NCBI RefSeq assembly: GCF_036867415.1
Contig: NZ_JBAJHU010000002.1
Span: 248,001 to 312,000, forward strand
Length of the DNA: 64,000 bases
From: Rossellomorea sp036867415
GTDB lineage: Bacteria > Bacillota > Bacilli > Bacillales > Bacillaceae_B
Reading direction: 5' to 3'
Shown: positions 16,901 through 23,517 of the stretch, piece after piece
Layout: each line of letters starts with the position of its first letter
Numbering within the stretch: position 1 is the first letter of the stretch
Notes under the pieces: model-generated
Seen by the model: only the letters and a program-made list of their open reading frames with translations
Databases searched by the model: none
What the model was told of the DNA's origin: nothing
Translations under genes and position numbers: made by a program

Positions 16901-17470
16901 AAAACAGCTGGTCCCGATGACTTCATCTACTTCATATCCAAGAACGTTGCAGATGGATGGGCTCTCGTAGGTGATGATCCCGTTTGCATCCAATAAGGCA
17001 AACACATCGACAGAATGCTGCAGGAGTGATTCGAATTTCGAGTTGTTTCTCCTGACAACCTGCTCAAGCTCCTTATTATCCGTTATATCCTTGGCTGTTC
17101 CATACGCGCCGATCACCTCGGTCTCATACTTAGCAGCGACCATCGTGATCGAAACATACCGGATTGTACCATCCATTCTCACTATGCGGAATTCTCGATT
17201 CTGGATCTCCCCCATCAACGCTCCTTGAAAGTATCCTTTTACTAGAGGCAGATCTTCATGATATATGTATGAAGAGAAATGAGAGTACAATAATTGATCT
17301 CTATCCGCACCAGTAAGAATCTCAAGTCCCGGATTTATGTCTACAAAGTAACCTTCTTCATCCAGGAGGAATAAAGCATCAGGGAAATTTTCGAATAACT
17401 GTTTATAGTAATTGCTTTTATTTATTTTCTCGATTTTTTCTCCTTTTTGAATCGTTATGAAATTTTTCAT
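13925..17470 (-). CDS. PAS-PAS-GGDEF-EAL-PAS-PAS-histidine kinase fusion
   Basis: A protein of about 1181 residues joining c-di-GMP enzymes to a sensor kinase. Order: two PAS domains (about 15-260), GGDEF (about 265-430, loop QSGDEFIMIL), complete EAL (about 440-690: FEALMRW, LEITES, IDDFGTGFSS, KIDQSF, VVAEGIET), a degenerate PAS-like region and a clear PAS (about 715-960), then HisKA (GVAHEIRNPITSIRGF, about 980) and HATPase (NLVKNSIEAL, DNGIGI, GTGLGLML). The kinase half resembles KinA-type sporulation kinases. No response regulator is encoded nearby and there are no membrane helices. Two ATGs compete: 17476 abuts the GGAGGG site, 17470 has normal spacing and was chosen. The EAL residues look intact, so phosphodiesterase activity is likely. 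Confidence 0.92.
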   Translation of the reverse strand: MKNFITIQKGEKIEKINKSNYYKQLFENFPDALFLLDEEGYFVDINPGLEILTGADRDQLLYSHFSSYIYHEDLPLVKGYFQGALMGEIQNREFRIVRMDGTIRYVSITMVAAKYETEVIGAYGTAKDITDNKELEQVVRRNNSKFESLLQHSVDVFALLDANGIITYESPSICNVLGYEVDEVIGTSCFDYMTEKDAEKAKRLLGELLQNPNGMVKEEFQMIARDGRIVHCEANVTNLLEDENVRGIVVNYRDISDRKKYEQDIMHRAFHDYLTGLPNRYKMENRLQEEIDHAGFLNEKLAVLFIDLDRFKIVNDSMGHHIGDLLLKQVALRLKEISSSENLLFRQSGDEFIMILPNANIHTTEEAAKAIQETLAAPFMINHYELYCSPSIGISLFPEDGKTVDELIKHADFAMYQAKKSVNKTFQFFSSSQLDEKVNPLKMEIELHKALDRRELVLYYQPKLSLKTGMILGFEALMRWDHKEWGMISPGTFIPIAEDSGLIIPIGEWALYEACRQNMEWHKQGMKTTVSVNLSPRQFSQTNLVKIVENVLINTGLPAKYLELEITESMTADLNRAIKTLQKLKMLGVKISIDDFGTGFSSLNYLKRFPVDTLKIDQSFVRELHNHPNDETIVKTIISMAHHLNLNVVAEGIETQEQLVFLQQHLCDEGQGFLFCRPLPPTELQGMMEEVQQIVKKSGISQELNERMWAEELVLEARRELHETIRLQEGLTLKYKKVGDRYVHTFCEGELLYRFGMIPDQVVGKDLFEILDEKEATRKHAHYAKAWEGEENVSYEGIINDVHYVAKLRAIKRGGIVEEVICSCIDMTEQKKVEEALRESEQKYKLIAENMSDLISVIDVEGNLLYASPSHESVLGYRASKMPEMLNVFHYLHPEDQPYVFENLTYILAHKKPIQVEFRYGHANGEWMLLETSVTPIMGADGEVDQIVAVGRDITEKKKAEKLLWDSEKLSVVGELAAGVAHEIRNPITSIRGFIQLFQQGLIKEDYFCVIFEEFERIEEIVAEFLSLAKPQPIHLKVTDPQTLIKEVITLLSSEANLMNVQIEVDVKEDVGHLNCDLNQIKQVLINLVKNSIEALPNGGLIKVLASRSAGNIVFRVIDNGIGICKDRIEKLGEPFYSNKEKGTGLGLMLCFRIIKQHKGSIEIESEENIGTSVKIVLPAL

Positions 17471-17522
17471 CTTCATCCCTCCGAATTACAGTGTCGTTTA
17501 AATATGTTAAATAGATTTTACA

Positions 17523-17768
17523 TTAATCTTTTACGCCATGGGGTAAGGTGATGATCGTGATGCTGGGTCTTTTATACTGATAACAGAAAATTGTTTCATC
17601 GATAATCAGGAATTCCATCTCTATTAGTTGATTGATTATTTCTTTTCTTGTGGTTTCTTCCTCCAGCTGAGGAAGCAGTTTTTTTAATTCCATATCGTGT
17701 ATTGAATTCATTTGAATGAATAGCAGCATGAGTTTAGAAGCAAGTAATGACTCCAGATGAGTATTCAC
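17523..17768 (-). CDS. Small hypothetical protein, possibly winged-helix-like
   Basis: An 81-residue protein from GTG 17768 (AAAGG 11 bases upstream, a weak site). Helical, with the segment LASKLMLLFIQMNSIHDMEL followed by a Leu- and Glu-rich helix and a C-terminal strand pair (YKRPSITIITL). Its length and pattern recall the small winged-helix-like protein at 20279-20533, but identity by eye is low. It lies 47 bases upstream of the large c-di-GMP/kinase fusion gene and may be co-transcribed with it. Family not recognised. Confidence 0.5.
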   Translation of the reverse strand: MNTHLESLLASKLMLLFIQMNSIHDMELKKLLPQLEEETTRKEIINQLIEMEFLIIDETIFCYQYKRPSITIITLPHGVKD

Positions 17769-18124
17769 TGGACAACAATACCTTTCTTGACGGCACTGTG
17801 CATGTACTCTTTCCTTTCAGGTGAAAGTGATTTTATGATTACTACTATTGTCACTTAATGTCGGTTTTGCGTATATCACCTTTGATTCTTATTTTTGTAT
17901 GGATTATATATACGAATACAAGGACTATTATCCTACAAATGTCATTCATCACATTGAATTTAGATTTTTCTCCTCTGATGAAGTAGCTTAGCAAGGAATG
18001 GGAACTCCATTGAACCCTTGTTGCAATGGGGCAAACTGACAATTTGTCTAATGCTTCCTATACAGCGAATTCCTCCAACGGTAAAAATAGGAACCATTTC
18101 CTATTAAGATTTAGAGAATAGTCA
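17769..18124. other. Intergenic region without a convincing gene
   Basis: About 350 bases between a small protein gene and the terminator of the LuxR-type gene. A 63-codon open frame here (17851-18042, minus) has no ribosome binding site and a low-complexity look. The region presumably holds the promoter for the c-di-GMP locus, but I could not pick a convincing -35/-10 pair. Confidence 0.4.
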
Positions 18125-18154
18125 CAAAAAAAAGAACCCGCTTTACACGGGATC
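18125..18154 (-). terminator. Intrinsic terminator of the KaiC/LuxR operon
   Basis: On the minus strand GATCCCG and CGGGTTC form a stem with loop TGTAAAG, followed by eight T residues, 2 bases after the stop codon of the LuxR-type regulator. Confidence 0.85.
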
Positions 18155-18155
18155 T

Positions 18156-20294
18156 TTAGTCTTCGGCAGGAGAATATCCTAGCTTATATACTTTAGCGAT
18201 CGCTTGTGAGCGGTCTGTAACTCCAAGCTTTTGAAGAATCTTTGTCATATGATTTTTGACGGTATGATCACTTATGAATAATTCCGAGGCTATTTCCATA
18301 TTACTATGCCCTTTTAACACCAGATTCAGTACATCGATTTCCCGAACGGACAGCTGGGTAATCTCTTTAAGGTCTTTTGCATCTACTCTTTTCATTATAG
18401 GCAAGCCGCCACTCTCATGCCTGGATAGTGAAATTTGACTTACCACAACGTCCTGATGGCTGACGTATTCGAAGAATTGATTCTTAAGTTCATCGGAAAT
18501 ATGCGGTAAGTCACCAAGCACATTAATGTTCTCTCCTTGTTCCACATAGGCATGGATGAGAGAAAGAATTTCACTGCCTTTGTTCGTTATACTTGTTTGG
18601 TCATTTCGCTTATAGAATTCGATCAAAGCAGACTTGATTGAAGCATCCCTTACAACCTCTTCCACAATCTCGCTATTGTATTCAACTAACAGACTTGCTT
18701 GCGAAAGGATTTTTTGCTGATCTTTGTAATATCGGTTCGTAAAGCCCTCGGCTATTTCTCTTATCCGCATGGTCCGTGTATGTTTTTCCGGGCCGAGTTG
18801 GGATAGAATCGACTGCAGCATCGTAAACACATATTCCGACGAAACGGAGCTTCGATCATTTTTATGAAGATGCATCGATATGCTGCCAGCCACAGCCAAG
18901 CTGGATAAGAAAGATTCATAGTTTTCCTGATTACTCTTAGGGTGACATCCTACGCATAGGACACCATAGAAATGATCATTAAAGACCAATGGAAATTCAA
19001 GTACCTTTTCCCCCCAGCTTGTCTGGTTAACCTCAGGTTGGGAAACGTCCAGATGATCCGTTCTCTGATTGGACACCCTGTATGCTACATCGCTTCCATA
19101 ATCATTGATTTTTTCTGCTGTAAGACCTCTCGAAACGATTTCCACTTTCGAGTTGTGATCTATCGGTTTTGAAACGATGCATGCAAATGGACCTCGAATG
19201 ACGTTGATACTGATGTCCACAAGGATATAGAGAACACGTTTTATGTCTTCAACTGAGGTAATGACCCTGAAAATTTCATTGAACGTCGACAGCTCCATTA
19301 AATGATTTTGAAGATCTGTACGCAAATTTTTCGTAGTCAAGACAATACTCAAGATAGAGGCATTCAATTTGGCGTGCTCACGTGATCCCTTCTCTTCAAG
19401 CTCGTTTTCATAACTTCCTCCGAAATAGGCACCTTTTACCTGATGATCGCCAAAGACTGGTATGCAGAACAGACTTTTTATTTTCATCCCGAATTTTTTA
19501 AAAAGGAGGTACCTGGGATCCATGGATGCGTTTTTCCAAAACTGAAATTGTTCGATGGCAATAGTATGACCAAGGAACCCTTCTCCCAGGACAAACGCAT
19601 GATCTCTCATCCATTCCGTATTTAACCCTTCAATGTACTCTACACAATAATCTCCGTTTCCTTCCTTGCCTTCCAGTGCAAGTCCGATAAAGTCGATATT
19701 GCTGTTCGTTGAGAGGATGTCCTTTACCAATGTATCCGCGATGACACCGTCCTGCCTGATTAATTCAAGACTTTGCTGGATAACCCCGAATTTCTTATTG
19801 TTCCTTGACTTCTCATCATGCAAAGTCAAATAATCTGACATGATGTCTGATGCTTTTTTGACCAATTCCATCTTTTCGTGTTTTTCTTCATCCGTGTTTT
19901 CAGAAACAGCCTCCAGTGCATTCGCAACTTTTAATGGCTCTTCTATAAGTGTTTCCATATTAACTTGAACGAAATTTCTTGAAGACTCTTCGAAAATATA
20001 TCCTGCAAACAAATAATACGTCAGCTTGTTATTCACATTGATAGGTGAAAGAATGTACTTGGCCCCTGAGATCGAATCCAAGAGCATAGCCGTTTTTATC
20101 GTTCCCAACGGTTCCATTGCTTTAACGACTGCTTCCCTTGCCTTATGTCTCGCAAAGATCATCTTTGAAAAATCGTCCCTGAAAGAAATATCGGTCACCC
20201 GTTTCCCCTCTTGATCGATTAAGACCATCGTCAGATTTGCCAGACTTGCATATGCTTCCTGGATATCCTGCAGAAATGCTACATTCCGTTCCAT
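18156..20294 (-). CDS. PocR-like/GAF sensor with C-terminal LuxR-type DNA-binding domain
   Basis: A 712-residue transcription regulator. Residues about 1-120 look like a PocR-type sensory domain (LQDIQEAYASLANLTMVLID and a LAGYIFEES segment). GAF-like domains follow (about 165-320 and 325-460). The C-terminus (about 640-705) is a LuxR/NarL helix-turn-helix (LSVREIDVLNLVLKGHSN and then ISDHTVKNHMTKILQKLGV). The start ATG 20294 overlaps the preceding gene by 16 bases and follows GAGGG. It is the last gene of a three-gene operon with a KaiC-like ATPase, so it probably executes that system's transcriptional output. There is no receiver domain. Ligand and target genes are unknown. Confidence 0.85.
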   Translation of the reverse strand: MERNVAFLQDIQEAYASLANLTMVLIDQEGKRVTDISFRDDFSKMIFARHKAREAVVKAMEPLGTIKTAMLLDSISGAKYILSPINVNNKLTYYLFAGYIFEESSRNFVQVNMETLIEEPLKVANALEAVSENTDEEKHEKMELVKKASDIMSDYLTLHDEKSRNNKKFGVIQQSLELIRQDGVIADTLVKDILSTNSNIDFIGLALEGKEGNGDYCVEYIEGLNTEWMRDHAFVLGEGFLGHTIAIEQFQFWKNASMDPRYLLFKKFGMKIKSLFCIPVFGDHQVKGAYFGGSYENELEEKGSREHAKLNASILSIVLTTKNLRTDLQNHLMELSTFNEIFRVITSVEDIKRVLYILVDISINVIRGPFACIVSKPIDHNSKVEIVSRGLTAEKINDYGSDVAYRVSNQRTDHLDVSQPEVNQTSWGEKVLEFPLVFNDHFYGVLCVGCHPKSNQENYESFLSSLAVAGSISMHLHKNDRSSVSSEYVFTMLQSILSQLGPEKHTRTMRIREIAEGFTNRYYKDQQKILSQASLLVEYNSEIVEEVVRDASIKSALIEFYKRNDQTSITNKGSEILSLIHAYVEQGENINVLGDLPHISDELKNQFFEYVSHQDVVVSQISLSRHESGGLPIMKRVDAKDLKEITQLSVREIDVLNLVLKGHSNMEIASELFISDHTVKNHMTKILQKLGVTDRSQAIAKVYKLGYSPAED

Positions 20295-20533
20295 GCAGAG
20301 CCCTCATTTATATCAACCCAAACGGGCTGTATATACCGGTAAATGGACTGTGCACCAGTGCCGATTACTTCAAGGATTGTATTCTCGACGAGGGCGTCGA
20401 GAACGGGGCGCAAATCCTCAAGGTTACGGCCTAATCGTACCGCCAGCCCTTCCAATGTCTCAAACGTATACGGATTTTCCTGAAAAAACAGAGTACATTC
20501 TATTTGCAATGAATTTAATTCAAAAGACACCAT
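20279..20533 (-). CDS. Small winged-helix-like protein between KaiC-like and LuxR-type genes
   Basis: An 84-residue protein starting at ATG 20533 (MVSFELNSLQIE), chosen because AGGAGGAGA lies 6 bases upstream. The sequence reads as a small helix-turn-helix: NPYTFETLEGLAVRLGRNLE, then LRPVLDALVENTILEVIG and a beta wing (IYRYIQPVWV). It starts 13 bases after the KaiC-like gene and overlaps the next gene, so all three are coupled. The function is not recognised; a DNA-binding or adaptor role is an inference. Confidence 0.75.
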   Translation of the reverse strand: MVSFELNSLQIECTLFFQENPYTFETLEGLAVRLGRNLEDLRPVLDALVENTILEVIGTGAQSIYRYIQPVWVDINEGSAWNGM

Positions 20534-20546
20534 TTTAGGTCTCCTC

Positions 20547-21974
20547 CTAGACAAGCCTTATATAAGGCTTTGAATGAATGTTTTCAACAATTAAAGGATG
20601 TGACATATTTCCATAAGGAGACTTATTCACTTGGAAGTATTGATAATTTCCATCCACCCACGTCTGGAAAACACCATTACTTGTTCTTTCTAAGAAACTT
20701 GCCGTTTCTATGCCCATTTCTTTAAAGTTACACAGTGCAAGCATCGAGATGCCCGCAGCACTTGTATGTGCTACTTCTTCTGCAAAAAAGCTGTTCATAA
20801 ACTCCTTGCCTCTTTGCGACACGAGCGTGTTCAGATCATAGTAAACAAACCAGTTTTCCCCTCTTTCAAGACTTTCAATGATGATTGGAGCCATTTTTTC
20901 TTTGATGAAACCTTTAAACTCATCATCGTTTAAATGATTCACATGAATGACGGCGGATTCATAGCCTTCAGGGACCGGTCTGTTGTAATGTTCGAAGAAA
21001 TAAATTTTCTTCAGTCTGACTAATTCCTTCATATCAATTCCGTACAGTTTGTATAGATCCTCCACTTCAGAAATGGTCGTCAAGCTCGACATCAGGAAGA
21101 TGCAGTTTTCACCTGCATTGATCCTGCTCGCTCCTATGGAAGCAGTCAAGTATTTATAATTCGCTTTACTGTTCGTATCCAGTATGAACGTGGACCCTTT
21201 AGGAATACCCCCGCACACTAACCGATCCAGCGAAGGAATGCCGGTCGTCAATGCTTTCTGGTCCTCAGTGATCATAATATCTTCAAGCATCGAAAGAGCC
21301 GGTATCAAATAAACACCAGACTCATTTAAACGGTAAATATGTTCACCTTCTATAATCCTGCATCCCCTCATCTTAAGTACTTCCAGGGTCCGCTTTCTGT
21401 AAATTTCAATATGAGCCTGCAGGGAAAGCCGGATGACGCCGTCGACCACATAGCTCACAAACGGGATTTCTTCTTTATGTAAGGACGTCTGCTCATGAAT
21501 TAAGAGAGTCGTTAAATTATATTTTCGCAGGATGTTTCTTAGTGTATAGATGATTTTCCGTTTCTCAACCTGATCGTTAATCCCAAAATGAAATAAATTC
21601 AAACTGTCAATCACGACGCGCTTGCAATTGATTTCTTTCACTAGCTGGTCAAACAGTCCGTTCGGATGCTTCATCTGTTCCACCAAGATTTCCGGTGACA
21701 TGCAAACAACGCGCAGCTTACTTTCTTTTTCAAGCGCTTTGAGATCCCAGCCGAACGATTTCATATCTTTATAAATTTGATCGGGGAATTCTTCAAACGT
21801 GATATAGATGCCGTTCTCATTGTGAAGGTTGGCGCCCTCATACAAAAACTGCATACCTAAGATCGTCTTCCCTGTTCCCGGAGCTCCGTCAAGCAAGACG
21901 GTGGAACCAACAGGAAATCCGCCATTTAAAATCGTATCCAGACCTTCAATACCAGTTGACGTATAGTTATTCAC
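20547..21974 (-). CDS. KaiC-like RecA-superfamily ATPase with degenerate second domain
   Basis: A 475-residue, two-domain KaiC-family protein. Domain 1 (about 1-235) has an intact Walker A (GAPGTGKT, about residues 30-37), the catalytic EE pair in YITFEEFP and a Walker B (RVVIDSLNLF). Domain 2 (about 240-475) begins with the family's TGIPSLDRLVCGGIPKGS, but its P-loop is replaced by DTNSKANYKYL, so it probably does not bind ATP. No C-terminal Ser/Thr phosphosite like that of cyanobacterial KaiC is evident, and KaiA/KaiB are absent. It starts at GTG 21974 after GGAGGTAAAG. Outside cyanobacteria such proteins act in signalling and motility (for example archaeal FlaH/ArlH). Role here unknown. 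Confidence 0.88.
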   Translation of the reverse strand: MNNYTSTGIEGLDTILNGGFPVGSTVLLDGAPGTGKTILGMQFLYEGANLHNENGIYITFEEFPDQIYKDMKSFGWDLKALEKESKLRVVCMSPEILVEQMKHPNGLFDQLVKEINCKRVVIDSLNLFHFGINDQVEKRKIIYTLRNILRKYNLTTLLIHEQTSLHKEEIPFVSYVVDGVIRLSLQAHIEIYRKRTLEVLKMRGCRIIEGEHIYRLNESGVYLIPALSMLEDIMITEDQKALTTGIPSLDRLVCGGIPKGSTFILDTNSKANYKYLTASIGASRINAGENCIFLMSSLTTISEVEDLYKLYGIDMKELVRLKKIYFFEHYNRPVPEGYESAVIHVNHLNDDEFKGFIKEKMAPIIIESLERGENWFVYYDLNTLVSQRGKEFMNSFFAEEVAHTSAAGISMLALCNFKEMGIETASFLERTSNGVFQTWVDGNYQYFQVNKSPYGNMSHPLIVENIHSKPYIRLV

Positions 21975-22274
21975 TTATTTCTTTACCTCCATGATAATCA
22001 ATTGTACATATCATATTTTACGATAATTTATCGACCGCAGTTGGAATTTAGAGGAATTACACTTATTTGGAAATATTCTGGATGGAGCTGTTAAAGAACG
22101 GAAAGTAACAATGGGTCCCAAGCATGGATGGAAGTTCATCGAGTCAATGTACAATTAGTTAATATATGTAGAAATTATAGTTTAGCAGATAGTGGATGAA
22201 ATTGCTGAGGAGTGAGTATCGCTTTTCTAGTACCATTATACTAAAAGTAGATGCGTTTGGGTAGCTATTGACGA

Positions 22275-22352
22275 ATTTAATCAAACGTTTGTTTAACCTC
22301 TGGAAACCCTGTATCTACAAGGTTTCCCATTCTTAATCAAACGTTTGTTTAA
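22275..22352. repeat. Paired-palindrome dispersed repeat, copy 2
   Basis: Two TTAATCAAACGTTTGTTTAA palindromes (centres at 22286/22287 and 22342/22343) lie 56 bp apart centre to centre. Between them GGAAACC and GGTTTCC form an inner inverted repeat. The element ends just beyond the DMT exporter stop. The rest of the 380-bp region to the KaiC-like gene holds nothing else I can name. Confidence 0.85.
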
Positions 22353-22356
22353 ATCT

Positions 22357-23259
22357 TCAACGTGTCCCCACGGTAAGAGATGAAACGGTCTTTTTCGATT
22401 TTCTCGATGATAAAAACACACCTGCAAAAATGATGAGAAGTCCAAGCAGAAGATTATGCGTTACAGGCTCTCCCAGCAGCACCAACCCCCAGATCATCGC
22501 CGTCCCCGGTATTAAATAGGTGACGGTAGACGCGAACTCCGGGCTGCCTTTCGTCATGATGTAAAAATACAGAAGCGTGGCGATTCCTGAACCGAAGCAG
22601 CCCAGTCCGATGATGCCAAGCAGAACCTCGACTGACATCAGGCTGCCGATTGAAATCTGCTGGGTCACAAGCGTACCGATCAGTCCGATCGCAGCCCCAA
22701 TCAGCAATTGGAACGTGGATATTGTGACGACAGTTGTTCCCGCCAGATATTTTTTCGCAAAATGGGAAGAAAATGCATAGCTCATGGTCGCCAGGATCAT
22801 CGTCCCCACCCCGACGAAATCAGAAGTGAATATGCCGCTCACTTCAAAATTCATCAAAACTAAAATCCCAAGGAAACCGACCAATATGCCGATCCATTGA
22901 AAACTCGTCAATACGACAGAAAACAACAGAAACCCGATGAGACCGGTCCAGATCGGGGTCGTCGCATTCAAGATCGACGCTGTATTACTGTTAATCTGAG
23001 TTTCACTCAACGCGATCAGCGTCCACGGAAGTGCCGCGTTCCCGATGCCGACCACAATCAGCTTCCAAATCGGAAGTGGCTTCTTCTCCCCTTTTCGCCT
23101 CTGCATGAAAAAAATCGGAAGCAGGACGAGCGCCCCGGCGATACAGCGCAGGAAGACCGTTCCCCAGACCCCGGCAGGCTCGACCAGCCATTTTATAAAT
23201 ACAAAGGACATCCCCCAGATCAGGCTGAGTCCAATCAGCGCCATATATAATCGAGCCAT
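22357..23259 (-). CDS. DMT superfamily (EamA) transporter
   Basis: A 300-residue integral membrane protein with two EamA repeats, about ten membrane helices, starting LYMALIGLSLIWGMSFVFIKW and ending with a basic cytoplasmic tail. The internal repeat is visible (SLIWGMSF near the start and a similar GTMILATMSYAFSSHF near residue 150). Members export amino acids or metabolites, and the substrate cannot be deduced. The start ATG 23259 follows GGGGAGGAAAC. It is monocistronic between the paired-palindrome repeat and a divergent nucleotidase gene. Confidence 0.9.
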   Translation of the reverse strand: MARLYMALIGLSLIWGMSFVFIKWLVEPAGVWGTVFLRCIAGALVLLPIFFMQRRKGEKKPLPIWKLIVVGIGNAALPWTLIALSETQINSNTASILNATTPIWTGLIGFLLFSVVLTSFQWIGILVGFLGILVLMNFEVSGIFTSDFVGVGTMILATMSYAFSSHFAKKYLAGTTVVTISTFQLLIGAAIGLIGTLVTQQISIGSLMSVEVLLGIIGLGCFGSGIATLLYFYIMTKGSPEFASTVTYLIPGTAMIWGLVLLGEPVTHNLLLGLLIIFAGVFLSSRKSKKTVSSLTVGTR

Positions 23260-23404
23260 ATTGTTTCCTCCCCTCTTCCTTCATTAATATATGAAGTACT
23301 TGTGCAATTTAATAGATAATTAGATGTTATAACATAATTTTAATAGTATTATCCTATCTTATTTTCCCGTGAAAAGTAACCCCTTATTTCTTTTGGTATC
23401 ACAC

Positions 23405-23421
23405 TTCACGAAACCTTTACA
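23405..23421 (+). promoter_or_regulatory. Possible Pho-box half-sites upstream of the nucleotidase
   Basis: TTCACG (23405) and TTTACA (23416) are spaced 11 bp apart, the repeat spacing of Bacillus PhoP sites (TTAACA-like, 5-bp gaps). Further repeats downstream are poor, so this is tentative. A phosphate-scavenging nucleotidase would be a sensible PhoP target. Confidence 0.3.
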
Positions 23422-23517
23422 CTTTTCAGAAAAACACTACTATTCAACCATTCTATTTTTACATTTAAGTGCTACTATGTAAGTGTTTGCAATTAAATAC
23501 ATAATTTAGGGGAGATC

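Noticed and set aside
17851..18042. 63-codon open frame upstream of the c-di-GMP locus
   Set aside because: No ribosome binding site, no recognisable motif and low-complexity ends.
23003..23284. 93-codon frame opposite and inside the EamA gene
   Set aside because: Shadow of a GC-rich third-position pattern in a real membrane protein gene; it has no start context.
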